NCBI GenBank assembly: GCA_002358555.1
Contig: DEPC01000023.1
Location: 1 to 30,585 of the forward strand
DNA: 30,585 nucleotides
Direction: 5' to 3'
From: Hungatella sp. UBA3402
GTDB taxonomy: Bacteria; Bacillota; Clostridia; Lachnospirales; Lachnospiraceae
Each line of letters starts with the position of its first letter. Within the stretch, counting starts at the first letter, position 1. The position numbers and the translations under genes were made by a program. Below are positions 22,476 to 30,585 of the stretch, piece by piece. The notes under the pieces were generated by a model. It had not been told where the DNA came from. It made no database searches and was given only the letters and a program-made list of their open reading frames with translations.

Positions 22476-24188
22476 ATGAGATTACAAACCAGGATGATAC
22501 TGATGTTTTCTATGTTATTTACCATAGGATTTTTGATGCTGATATCTTCTGCCAGTAAGACAGTAGAACGTGCTAATGGAAAAATGGTGGATACTTTTTC
22601 AGCACAGTCCTTTGAATTCAAAGCTCAAGAGGTAGGGCAGTGGCTGGGACAAAGAATTGCAGAACTGAGAATCATTGCCCAAAATCAGGCTTTATGGGAT
22701 GAAAGAATTGATGGGGCTGTCTGCTATATTGCTAAATTAAATAAGAATGTGGGAACTCAGTATGGCAATGAATGGGGAACCTTTGCTGTTGGATATCGAG
22801 ATGGTATCGGCTGGGTGAGTGAGGAAATGTATATTGATGTGTCAGATAGAGAGTATTTTCAACAGGCAATGAAAGGAGAGACAGAATATGTATTATCAGT
22901 TCCTGTAATTTCTAAAACCGACCAAGCAGAGATTTCTTTAATCTGTTATCCTTTAAAAAATCAGAAGAATGAAGTATATGGATTTTTGAATGCTGCTATT
23001 TCTCTAGAAAAATTAGAAGAATTGGTGGCAGAACTAGATTTCTATGAAGGAAATTCCTGGATTATGGACCCAAGTGGGAATATTTATACTAGGTCAGAGG
23101 TAGATAAAGAAGTGGTAGAAGCAGTTCTTCCAGAACTAAACAAGGGAGATCCAGGGCAGTTGAAGGTGGAAGAAGGAAAAACTATGGTATTCTATACAGC
23201 CATTCCTTATACAGAGCAATGGTATTTATGTACAGCCATAAAAACTTCTTTTCTCATGGAGGATACCAGACAACTTACAATAAAACTTACAATGGTATTT
23301 TTAATTGTGATGATATTATTATTTTTATGTAGTATCTTGGTATCCCGCAGTGTCACAGAGCCAGTCCACAGATTGACGAAAGCTATGAAAGAGGTAGAAG
23401 ATGGAAAATGGAATGTAAATTTAGATATCAAAGGCAAAGATGAGATTGCCTGCCTGTCTCGTTCCTTTGACCAGATGGTGAAAAAAATTCACAGTCTAGT
23501 GTTAAAAACTGCTCAAGGGGAACGAGAAAAACGAACAGCAGAGTTGAGAATCCTTCAAGCCCAAATAAATCCACATTTTTTGTATAATACTCTCGATACA
23601 TTACAGTTTAAAGCCTATGATACCAATGATAAAGAAATGGTAGCTATGATTCGGTCATTATCCACATTTTTCCGAATTTCTCTGAGTAAGGGGAAAGAAT
23701 TGATTCCTCTGGAAAAAGAATTGGAACATGTAAAAAGCTATTTAACGATTCAAAAAATTCGTTTTCAAGATGTGCTGAGCTATGAATTTGATATACAGGC
23801 AGAAGGTTCTTTTTTGGTGCTAAAGTTGATTTTACAGCCATTGGCAGAAAATGCAATTCAGCATGGAATTAGACCTAAATTGGAACCAGGCTGGATTCAT
23901 ATTAGGGTGTGGCAGCAGGGAGATAATCTTATAATGGAAGTGGAAGATAATGGGGTAGGAATTACCGAAGAAAGGTTAAGAAGGCTCAAACAGGAACTGA
24001 AAGAAGGAACAGCCAGAGAAAGCTATGGTCTGGTCAATGTAAATAACAGAATTCGTCTTCTTTATGGACAAGACTCAGGAGTAGCGATTGAGTCAGAAGA
24101 AGGAAAAGGTACTTGTGTAAGAGTTGTTCTGTTCCGATTGCAGGAACAGAGAGGGGAAAATAGTTATGGTGAATTTGATAATCTGTGA
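22476..24188 (+). CDS. YesM/LytS-type sensor histidine kinase
   Basis: This 570-residue protein has a first membrane segment (about 7-25), an extracellular region of about 240 residues resembling a Cache sensor domain (WGTFAVGYRDGIGWVSEEMY, DVSDREYFQQAMKGETEYVLS), a second segment (about 266-288) and HAMP (about 290-345). A His_kinase domain carries QAQINPHFLYNTLD (phospho-acceptor His367), and the ATPase domain has ENAIQHGI and EDNGVGI. The ATG follows AAGGAGG. Its 3' end overlaps the regulator start by 23 nt. Members usually sense small molecules outside the cell. The divergent extracellular reductase suggests the signal is that enzyme's substrate. Confidence 0.92.
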   Translation: MRLQTRMILMFSMLFTIGFLMLISSASKTVERANGKMVDTFSAQSFEFKAQEVGQWLGQRIAELRIIAQNQALWDERIDGAVCYIAKLNKNVGTQYGNEWGTFAVGYRDGIGWVSEEMYIDVSDREYFQQAMKGETEYVLSVPVISKTDQAEISLICYPLKNQKNEVYGFLNAAISLEKLEELVAELDFYEGNSWIMDPSGNIYTRSEVDKEVVEAVLPELNKGDPGQLKVEEGKTMVFYTAIPYTEQWYLCTAIKTSFLMEDTRQLTIKLTMVFLIVMILLFLCSILVSRSVTEPVHRLTKAMKEVEDGKWNVNLDIKGKDEIACLSRSFDQMVKKIHSLVLKTAQGEREKRTAELRILQAQINPHFLYNTLDTLQFKAYDTNDKEMVAMIRSLSTFFRISLSKGKELIPLEKELEHVKSYLTIQKIRFQDVLSYEFDIQAEGSFLVLKLILQPLAENAIQHGIRPKLEPGWIHIRVWQQGDNLIMEVEDNGVGITEERLRRLKQELKEGTARESYGLVNVNNRIRLLYGQDSGVAIESEEGKGTCVRVVLFRLQEQRGENSYGEFDNL

Positions 24189-24909
24189 TGATGAGTTAAT
24201 TTTAAGAAATGGTTTAAAGTCCTGGGTGGAAACATCGGGACTGCCTCTCAAAGTGACAGCAACTGCAGAAAATGGAAATCGGGCTATGGAGCTGATTATA
24301 CAAGAACAACCCTTTATTGCTCTGATGGATATCAATATGCCAGGCATGTCAGGATTGGATATTATTGAGGAGGCAAAGAAGCAGCATATCAAAACCAGGT
24401 TTATTATTATAACTGGACATGATGAATTTCAATATGCAAAAAGAGCTTGCCATTTGAATGTAGTAGACTATCTTTTAAAACCCGTTGACCAAGAGGAACT
24501 GATGGAACTTTTGGCAAAATTACTCAAAGATATCCGCAGAGAATATCTTCCTAGACAGATTTTAGCAGAAAAAGAACAGACAACGGAACAAAGAATTCTT
24601 TGCTATATTCAAGAACATTTTACAGAGCAAAGCTTTTCTCTAGGAAAATTGGCAGATGAATTCCATTTATCTCAATCTTATCTTACAAGGCTTATCAAAC
24701 AGGAGACAGGAAGCTCTTTTTCGGAATTGCTGACCAATTTAAGAATTGATATGGCAATCTCTTTTTTAATGGAAAAGCCAGATATGAAGTTGGTAGAGAT
24801 TGCAGATAAAACTGGATTTGCCAGCCAGCATTATTTTTCCAGAGTATTTAAAGAAAAGACAGGATTTCCTCCAGCAGATTATCGACAGTATAGGAGGCAA
24901 ATGGAATAA
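24166..24909 (+). CDS. AraC-type response regulator, YesN family
   Basis: This 247-residue protein has a receiver domain (about 1-120) with Asp9-Asp10, phospho-acceptor Asp55 (ALMDINMPGMSG) and the conserved Lys in VVDYLLKPVD. A C-terminal AraC/XylS DNA-binding domain (about 143-245) has two helix-turn-helix units, the second ending FASQHYFSRVFKEKTGFPPA. ATG 24166 is chosen because GAGGGG lies just upstream and the protein then starts with the standard receiver strand; an earlier in-frame start at 24124 would add 14 atypical residues. It is the cognate partner of the kinase it overlaps. The spacer after it (24910-25087) shows nothing clear. Confidence 0.94.
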   Translation: MVNLIICDDELILRNGLKSWVETSGLPLKVTATAENGNRAMELIIQEQPFIALMDINMPGMSGLDIIEEAKKQHIKTRFIIITGHDEFQYAKRACHLNVVDYLLKPVDQEELMELLAKLLKDIRREYLPRQILAEKEQTTEQRILCYIQEHFTEQSFSLGKLADEFHLSQSYLTRLIKQETGSSFSELLTNLRIDMAISFLMEKPDMKLVEIADKTGFASQHYFSRVFKEKTGFPPADYRQYRRQME

Positions 24910-25087
24910 GTAATTGTGAAAGTCAAAGTTGTCGAAAAAATTTTAACAATCATTTTTATAAATGGAAAAGATAGTTGTGCCATAGAAATGAGATTGGAAG
25001 GTACTACCACAATCTTTAGCCATGTTTTGAACTTCGTAAATTTTTGAATAGATGGAAAGTAGAGAGGAGAAACAAGGACAGACCTAG

Positions 25088-25864
25088 ATGCATAGAATAA
25101 TACTGATAATTTTTATAGTAACTTTGACAGTAAGGGGATTTTATTTTTATAGTATATTTACAGACAAAAGGATGACAGAGAAATACGAAAATCACATCCA
25201 AGAGGAAACGGAAGAAAAAATTGCCATTGTAAAGGATATTATCTGGGGAAACGATAAAATAGATAAGATTGAAAGACCAGAATCAGAAGAGATACAAAAA
25301 GCACGTCCTCATATATCCCCTGAAGATTTTAAAGAGCTGACTAAAATCAATCCAGATATTGTGGCATGGATTTGGATACCAGGGACTAATATTGACTATC
25401 CAGTTGTACAAAGCCATGACAATGAGATTTACCTCTACAAAGATTTTGAAGGAAATTCTTCCCCAACTGGAAGTATTTTTCTGGATTTTGAGAGCCAGAG
25501 TGATTTGAGGGGACAAAACAATATTCTTTATGGTCATCATATGAAAAATGGTTCTATGTTTAAGGATATTGTGAAATTTAAAGAGGAAAGCTATTTTAAA
25601 GAACATCAGTATTTTGAAATTGATACACCACAAGAAGCAATTTATTTAAAAGCCATAGCCTGTTATTACATACAAAATGACCCTTCCTTGCGCCAAACCA
25701 GATTTCATGATGATGAGTCTTTTCAACAATTTGTTCAAGAGATAATAAAACCCTGTGAATATGCAAAACTTCCCGCTAGTCCAGTCAAGAGGCTGTATAC
25801 CTTGGTTACTTGCAGCTATGAAGTGGAAGATGGACGGACAGTGCTCTTTGCTGTGGAAGTATAG
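25088..25864 (+). CDS. srtB: Class B sortase
   Basis: This 258-residue protein has an N-terminal membrane anchor (about 3-24) followed by the sortase beta-barrel. Catalytic His lies in YGHHM (His150 or His151), Cys242 in TLVTCSYE and Arg250 in DGRTVLFA. The class B call rests on VAWIWIPGTNIDYPVVQ, the overall length, and an insertion before the Cys. Sortases cleave an LPxTG- or NPxTG-like signal and attach the protein to peptidoglycan. No sortase-signal protein is encoded in this window, so the substrate is elsewhere. The ribosome site (AAGG at about 25074-25077) is modest. It is transcribed separately from glmM. Confidence 0.9.
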   Translation: MHRIILIIFIVTLTVRGFYFYSIFTDKRMTEKYENHIQEETEEKIAIVKDIIWGNDKIDKIERPESEEIQKARPHISPEDFKELTKINPDIVAWIWIPGTNIDYPVVQSHDNEIYLYKDFEGNSSPTGSIFLDFESQSDLRGQNNILYGHHMKNGSMFKDIVKFKEESYFKEHQYFEIDTPQEAIYLKAIACYYIQNDPSLRQTRFHDDESFQQFVQEIIKPCEYAKLPASPVKRLYTLVTCSYEVEDGRTVLFAVEV

Positions 25865-25884
25865 AAGGAAATTTAAAGTGAAAA

Positions 25885-25913
25885 TTGCAAACCAGAAAAA
25901 AATATGCTATACT
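25885..25913 (+). promoter_or_regulatory. Promoter of glmM
   Basis: TTGCAA (25885-25890), a 17-bp spacer and TATACT (25908-25913) form a good vegetative promoter about 60 bp before the glmM start codon. Confidence 0.75.
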
Positions 25914-25973
25914 ATGGTGGATTTTGAAGAAAATAAGTATTTTTTTAAAATATAGAATCGGAAGGATAGAAAA

Positions 25974-27326
25974 ATGGGAAAATATTTTGGAACAGATGGT
26001 TTTCGAGGAGAAGCCAATGTAGATTTGACAGTGGAACATGCCTATAAGGTTGGGAGATTTTTAGGATGGTATTACGGTCAGAAAGAGTCTGATATTCGAT
26101 GTAGAGTAGTGATTGGAAAGGATACTCGCAGGAGCAGCTATATGTTTGAATATTCCCTAGTAGCAGGGCTGACAGCATCAGGAGCAGATGTATCTCTACT
26201 CCATGTGACAACGACTCCTAGTGTATCCTATGTAGTTCGCACAGAAGGCTTTGACTGTGGAATTATGATTTCAGCTAGTCATAACCCTTATTACGATAAT
26301 GGAATTAAAGTAATCAATGAACGGGGAGAAAAGCTGGAGGAATCTGTTATTGAGAAGATAGAGCAGTATTTAGATGGAGAGATGGGAGAGATTCCTTTGG
26401 CAAGAAAGGACCGAATTGGCCGCACTACCGATTTTTCGGCTGGAAGAAACCGCTACATCGGCTATCTTATTGCCATAGCAACTCGCTCTTTTAAAAATAT
26501 GCGGGTAGGGCTGGATTGTGCCAACGGAAGTGCTTCTGCTATAGCTAAGAATGTATTTGATGCTCTGGGAGCTGATACTCATGTAATCAATAACAATCCA
26601 AATGGTTTAAATATCAATACGGATTGTGGTTCCACTCACATCCATGTACTCCAGGAATATGTGAGAGCTAATCATTTGGATGTAGGATTTGCCTATGATG
26701 GAGATGCGGACCGCTGTATTGCTGTAGACGGGGACGGCCAGGTGGTAGATGGCGATAAGATTATGTATATCTGCGGAAAATATATGAAAGAACAGGGAAC
26801 CTTGGTAAATAATACCATCGTAACCACTATTATGTCGAATTTTGGTCTTTATAAAGCTCTGGATAGGGAAGGAATCTGTTATGAAAAGACTGCTGTAGGC
26901 GACAAATATGTTTATGAAAATATGTCTACATATGGTCATTGCCTAGGGGGAGAACAGTCTGGTCATATTATTTTCAGCAAGAATGCTACCACAGGAGATG
27001 GCATATTAACTTCTCTAAAGGTTATGGAAGTAATTATGGAGAAAAAGCAGACCTTGGCAAAACTGGCCGGCGAGGTAGATATTTATCCCCAGGTACTAAA
27101 AAATGTAAAAGTGAAAGACAAACAGGCAGCACAGGAAGACCCAATTGTGAAAGAAGAAGTGGCTAAAGTGACAGAAAGTTTAGGACAGAGTGGACGTATC
27201 CTGCTGCGTCAGTCAGGCACAGAACCCGTAGTTCGTGTCATGGTGGAGGCAGAAAGTCAGGGAGTCTGCGAGAAATATGTAGACCAAGTGATTGAAGTCA
27301 TGAAGGCTCAGGGACATTTGCTGTAG
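25974..27326 (+). CDS. glmM: Phosphoglucosamine mutase
   Basis: This 450-residue alpha-D-phosphohexomutase starts MGKYFGTDGFRGEAN. Phospho-acceptor Ser102 lies in MISASHNPYYDNG, the metal-binding loop is DGDADRC, the substrate loop GGEQSGH, and the phosphate-binding RQSGTEPVVRVM is near the C-terminus. GlmM converts glucosamine-6-phosphate to glucosamine-1-phosphate for UDP-GlcNAc and thus peptidoglycan synthesis. The N-terminal signature and length favour GlmM over PgcA or ManB. The start follows GGAAGGAT. The peptidase gene follows after 20 nt and is probably co-transcribed. Confidence 0.92.
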   Translation: MGKYFGTDGFRGEANVDLTVEHAYKVGRFLGWYYGQKESDIRCRVVIGKDTRRSSYMFEYSLVAGLTASGADVSLLHVTTTPSVSYVVRTEGFDCGIMISASHNPYYDNGIKVINERGEKLEESVIEKIEQYLDGEMGEIPLARKDRIGRTTDFSAGRNRYIGYLIAIATRSFKNMRVGLDCANGSASAIAKNVFDALGADTHVINNNPNGLNINTDCGSTHIHVLQEYVRANHLDVGFAYDGDADRCIAVDGDGQVVDGDKIMYICGKYMKEQGTLVNNTIVTTIMSNFGLYKALDREGICYEKTAVGDKYVYENMSTYGHCLGGEQSGHIIFSKNATTGDGILTSLKVMEVIMEKKQTLAKLAGEVDIYPQVLKNVKVKDKQAAQEDPIVKEEVAKVTESLGQSGRILLRQSGTEPVVRVMVEAESQGVCEKYVDQVIEVMKAQGHLL

Positions 27327-27346
27327 AGATAAGGAGAAAAGCCAGT

Positions 27347-28516
27347 ATGTTGGAACAAAAGGTTTTAGACTATATTGAGGAACATGCCGAGGAGGCCAGG
27401 GAACTTTTGATTACCCTGGCACAGATTCCTTCGCCTTCAAACCATGAAGAAAAAAGAGCAGAATTTTGCAAAAAATGGTTGGAAGCTCAGGGAGCAGAGG
27501 GAGTTTTCATTGATGAGGCTTTGAATGTAATTTATCCTATTGCTGTCACGAAAGATAATCCAGTAGTGGTATTTATGGCTCATACAGATGTGGTATTTCC
27601 AGATATGGAGGCTCTCCCTTTAACGACTGAAAATGGAAGAATTTATTGTCCTGGCGTGGGAGATGATACAGCAAATCTGGTGAGCCTTCTGATGGTTGCA
27701 AAATATTTGGCTGAAACAGGACTTGCACAGAAGTTAAAAGTTGCGGCGGCAACAGGAGACCAGCCTCATGGTCTAGTTTTGGTATGTAATTCCGGTGAAG
27801 AAGGGCTAGGCAATTTAAAAGGCTCTCGCAAGATATGTGAGTCTTATGGTAGCCGGATAAAAGAGTTTTATAGCTTTGATGGAGGATTGACCAGCTTATC
27901 CACCCATGCAGTTGGGTCAAAGCGTTTTAAAATCAAAATTCATACCATTGGAGGTCATTCTTATAGTGCCTTTGGCAATCCCAATGCTATTGCCCAGATG
28001 GCAGAGCTAATCCATGAACTGTATCATGTTCAGGTTCCACTTGAGGGAAAGACAACCTACAATGTAGGAATGATTTCTGGCGGAACCTCTGTCAATACCA
28101 TTGCCCAATATGGAGAACTGCTGTACGAATTCCGGTCTGACAGCCGAGAAGGATTAAGCTTTATGGAACAGCAGTTTGAGACTATTGTAGATGCCATGAA
28201 AGTCAGAGGTATTGATATGGAGATAGAGGTAGTAGGTCTGCGTCCCTGTGAGGGAGATGTGGACAAGATAGTAAGAGAAAATATGATTAAATTGGCATCC
28301 GATACAGTTTGGGAGTATACTGGCCAAAAACCAACTCAAGGGCCAGGTTCCACAGATTGTAATATTCCTCTTTCTCTTGGAATTCCAGCTTTATGTCTTG
28401 GCACTTATCGGGGAAGCGGAGCTCATACTAGAGAAGAATATGTAGAAATAGATTCCTTGCTTTCTGGATATAAAGTGGGATTTCAGATGATATTAAATTA
28501 TTGTAATGTTTTGTAA
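27347..28516 (+). CDS. M20-family metallopeptidase
   Basis: This 389-residue protein has the M20 zinc-site motifs: MAHTDVVFPD (His79, Asp81), GVGDDTAN (Asp106-Asp107, bridging metal ligand), NSGEEGLGN (catalytic and metal-binding Glu pair at about 149-151) and a late His in GSGAHTREEY. A lid/dimerisation domain with FKIKIHTIGGHSYSAFGNP lies between. Family members are cytoplasmic di- or tripeptidases or amino-acid deacylases; the sequence looks nearest to PepT/PepD-like peptidases, but the substrate cannot be assigned. The ATG follows AAGGAG. It is likely the second gene of the glmM transcript. Confidence 0.88.
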   Translation: MLEQKVLDYIEEHAEEARELLITLAQIPSPSNHEEKRAEFCKKWLEAQGAEGVFIDEALNVIYPIAVTKDNPVVVFMAHTDVVFPDMEALPLTTENGRIYCPGVGDDTANLVSLLMVAKYLAETGLAQKLKVAAATGDQPHGLVLVCNSGEEGLGNLKGSRKICESYGSRIKEFYSFDGGLTSLSTHAVGSKRFKIKIHTIGGHSYSAFGNPNAIAQMAELIHELYHVQVPLEGKTTYNVGMISGGTSVNTIAQYGELLYEFRSDSREGLSFMEQQFETIVDAMKVRGIDMEIEVVGLRPCEGDVDKIVRENMIKLASDTVWEYTGQKPTQGPGSTDCNIPLSLGIPALCLGTYRGSGAHTREEYVEIDSLLSGYKVGFQMILNYCNVL

Positions 28517-28619
28517 TATGGCAGATACCAGTTATATTTTTGATTTTATATAGGCAGTATTGTAAATGGACAGGCATATTTAATTGTTATAATTGTCACC
28601 TTGGAATTTATGCAAAGTG

Positions 28620-28648
28620 TTGCCATAGGAAATGACTTGTGTTATAAT
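28620..28648 (+). promoter_or_regulatory. Promoter of leuA
   Basis: TTGCCA (28620-28625), a 17-bp spacer and TATAAT (28643-28648) form a strong vegetative promoter. It predicts a start near 28655 and so an unusually long leader before leuA. Confidence 0.75.
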
Positions 28649-28654
28649 GTAACA

Positions 28655-28935
28655 ACATTGCGACAATGAGGTTAAAAGTATCTTGAGAGTAATGTCCAAG
28701 AACTTTGTACATCTTTGAAGCACAAATGATTTTAGAGCAAAGGGATGATGAAGATGGGGTTAGACCTATAAAAGTCAAGATGTTTATCATATGGAAGTAT
28801 AGCGTGATTTATCGACTCCAAAGCTGAATTTCATGTTAGTCTGCATTTACAGAGACAATAAAAATCCTTATTTTGGAAGAAGGAAATATTTAAAAAGCGA
28901 CATATGAAAAGCGAAATGACAAGGAGGAAAGAATC
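28655..28935 (+). promoter_or_regulatory. Long untranslated leader of leuA, content unrecognised
   Basis: About 280 nt separate the promoter from the leuA start codon. I find no T-box sequence (no GGTGGNACC-type element) and no clear terminator hairpin with a T-run. A tiny frame ending MGLDL and TAA (about 28753-28770) contains TTA and CTA leucine codons and could be a leader peptide, though its ribosome site is poor. The length suggests regulation by amino-acid supply, but the mechanism is not readable. Confidence 0.4.
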
Positions 28936-30585
28936 ATGTTGAATTATCAGAGATATAAAAGAGTACCCGTGGTGGATTTTCCTGAAAGGACTTGGCCATA
29001 TAAGCAGATAGAAAAGGCTCCTGTTTGGTGCAGTGTGGACTTGCGTGATGGCAATCAAGCATTAGTAGAGCCTATGGTGGTGGAGGAGAAGATTGAATTT
29101 TTTAATCTGCTGCTCAAGTTAGGTTTTAAAGAGATTGAGATAGGCTTTCCTGCGGCATCTCAGATAGAATATGATTTTCTGCGCCAACTGGTAGAGCGCC
29201 ATATGATTCCAGATGATGTGCGTGTCCAGGTATTAGTACAGTGTCGGGAACATTTAATTAAAAGAACTTTTGAAGCTATTCAAGGAATCAAGAATGTAGT
29301 AATGCATATTTATAATTCTACCTCCACATTACAGAGAGATGTAGTATTTCATAAGAGTAAGGAGGAAATTATCCAGATTGCTGTTGATGGAACTAATATG
29401 GTTAAAAAATATGCCAAAAAATTTGATGGAAATCTGGTGTTGGAATATTCTCCAGAAAGTTTTACAGGTACAGAATTAGAGTATGCGTTAGAGATTTGTA
29501 CTGCAGTACAAGAGACCTGGGGAGCAACTCCTGAAAATCCGATTATCATCAATCTGCCATCTACTGTGGAGATGACTACTCCCAATGTTTATGCAGACCA
29601 GATTGAATGGATGAATACCCATTTCAAGAATCGAGACAGTATCATTTTGAGTGTCCATCCCCATAATGACAGGGGAACTGGAGTGGCATCGACAGAGCTT
29701 GCTCTTTTAGCTGGAGCCGAAAGGGTTGAAGGAACCTTATTTGGCAATGGCGAGCGCACAGGCAATGTAGATATTTTGACTCTTGCATACAATATGTTCT
29801 CCCAAGGGATTAACCCAGAATTGGAGATTGAAAATGTGCGCAGCATTGCAGAAGTCTATGAACGCTGTACAAAGATGGATATTCCAGAGCGTCATCCCTA
29901 TGCAGGCAAGTTGGTGTTTACTGCATTTTCTGGTTCTCACCAGGATGCCATCAATAAGGGAATGACTGCACTTCATGAAAGAAACAGTGAGTATTGGGAA
30001 GTACCATACCTTCCAATAGACCCAGCCGATATTGGCAGACAGTATGAGCCAGTTGTTCGTATCAACAGTCAGTCCGGCAAAGGCGGTGTGGCATTTGTAA
30101 TGGATACATTCTTTGGCTTTAAATTGCCTAAAGGAATGCATAAAGAATTTGCTGATGTGATTCAAGCAATCTCTGAGAAACAGGGAGAGGTCGCTCCAGA
30201 ACAGATTATGGAAGAATTCCGACATAATTATACAGAACGGAAAGAGCCTATCCATTTCCGCAGATGTCAGATTACAGATACAGAAAATGAAGATGGTGAT
30301 TTTGCGACCTTGGTAAAGGTTACTTATACAAACAATGGGCTTGAAAAAACCTTTGAAGGTGTAGGAAATGGTCCTATTGATGCAATCCAGAAAGGACTTG
30401 AGGAGGAACTTGGCATAGAAATCAGAGTACTGGATTATAATGAACATGCTTTGACCTCTGGCTCAGGTGCTCAGGCAGCATCTTATATTCATTTAATGGA
30501 TGTAAAGACTGGGAAAGTAACCTATGGAGTAGGAATCAGTTCCAATATTACAAGAGCATCTTTTAGAGGTATCTTTAGTGCAGTA
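28936..30585 (+). CDS. leuA: 2-isopropylmalate synthase, type 2 (partial)
   Basis: The frame runs from ATG 28936 (site AAGGAGG at 28921-28927) to the window end without a stop: 550 residues, nearly the whole protein. It shows the DRE-TIM barrel with SVDLRDGNQALVEPM (catalytic Arg and metal Asp, about 33-47), metal-binding HPHNDRG, and NGERTGN. The C-terminal LeuA regulatory domain includes SGSGAQAASYIHLMDVKTGK. The enzyme condenses acetyl-CoA with 2-oxoisovalerate, the first committed step of leucine synthesis, and is usually feedback-inhibited by leucine at this domain. The RTWPYKQIEKAP start marks the longer LeuA2 form. Only the last few residues are missing. Confidence 0.95.
   Translation, partial: MLNYQRYKRVPVVDFPERTWPYKQIEKAPVWCSVDLRDGNQALVEPMVVEEKIEFFNLLLKLGFKEIEIGFPAASQIEYDFLRQLVERHMIPDDVRVQVLVQCREHLIKRTFEAIQGIKNVVMHIYNSTSTLQRDVVFHKSKEEIIQIAVDGTNMVKKYAKKFDGNLVLEYSPESFTGTELEYALEICTAVQETWGATPENPIIINLPSTVEMTTPNVYADQIEWMNTHFKNRDSIILSVHPHNDRGTGVASTELALLAGAERVEGTLFGNGERTGNVDILTLAYNMFSQGINPELEIENVRSIAEVYERCTKMDIPERHPYAGKLVFTAFSGSHQDAINKGMTALHERNSEYWEVPYLPIDPADIGRQYEPVVRINSQSGKGGVAFVMDTFFGFKLPKGMHKEFADVIQAISEKQGEVAPEQIMEEFRHNYTERKEPIHFRRCQITDTENEDGDFATLVKVTYTNNGLEKTFEGVGNGPIDAIQKGLEEELGIEIRVLDYNEHALTSGSGAQAASYIHLMDVKTGKVTYGVGISSNITRASFRGIFSAV

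Noticed and set aside
28649..28935. T-box riboswitch before leuA
   Set aside because: The conserved antiterminator sequence and a terminator T-run are absent.
1..30585. CRISPR arrays, tRNA or rRNA genes, relaxase or phage structural genes
   Set aside because: None were seen on either strand; the only regular repeats are the short arrays listed.

Overview
The window reads as chromosome of a low-GC, spore-forming-type Firmicute of the class Clostridia, most likely Lachnospiraceae. This rests on gene content and order (rplK-rplA-L10 leader-rplJ-rplL; rho-rpmE-yqhQ-prmC-prfA), strong AGGAGG ribosome binding sites, TTGNNN-17-TATAAT promoters, a class B sortase, a YesMN-type two-component pair and a type-2 leuA. 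No species call is possible from sequence reading alone.

Layout: 1-2380 holds the end of rplK, then rplA, the L10-leader attenuator, rplJ and rplL with its terminator. 2400-2580 is a repeat patch (a 108-bp near-perfect palindrome and a 16-bp tandem repeat). Next come a cold-shock gene on the minus strand with a structured leader, and a tagaturonate reductase gene behind a promoter flanked by two CcpA/LacI-type operators. 15240-20450 is the conserved rho-rpmE-yqhQ-prmC-prfA cluster. 20510-24909 is a secreted FMN/FAD-dependent reductase divergent from a sensor kinase/AraC-type regulator pair. 25088-28516 carries sortase B, glmM and an M20 peptidase. leuA starts at 28936 and runs off the window end.

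The main find is a compact mobile element, 4823-14681 (9,859 bp), sitting inside a polysaccharide deacetylase gene. The 5' part of the host gene (4616-4828) ends exactly at the two GAT codons of the catalytic NodB motif TFDD. The 3' part resumes in frame at 14688 with GPHP and has all remaining deacetylase motifs. Both junctions carry GATGATG. Joining them restores TFDDGPHP and a 245-residue protein. Circularising the element gives a 48-bp attP-like site whose two halves match as inverted repeats at 17 of 23 positions around a central GA dinucleotide. That is the layout expected for a large serine recombinase, and three serine recombinase genes lie in tandem at the right end.

The cargo is unusual: a Gfo/Idh/MocA oxidoreductase next to the left end, a secreted triple-PepSY protein, and a divergent OmpR-type regulator/histidine kinase pair. 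The kinase has an extra lipobox-like membrane segment plus three PepSY domains fused to its C-terminus. No relaxase, conjugation or phage genes are present. I infer an integrated, probably excisable, sensory-cargo element whose excision would switch a cell-wall deacetylase back on, analogous in logic to sporulation intervening elements. Excision itself is not shown by the sequence.
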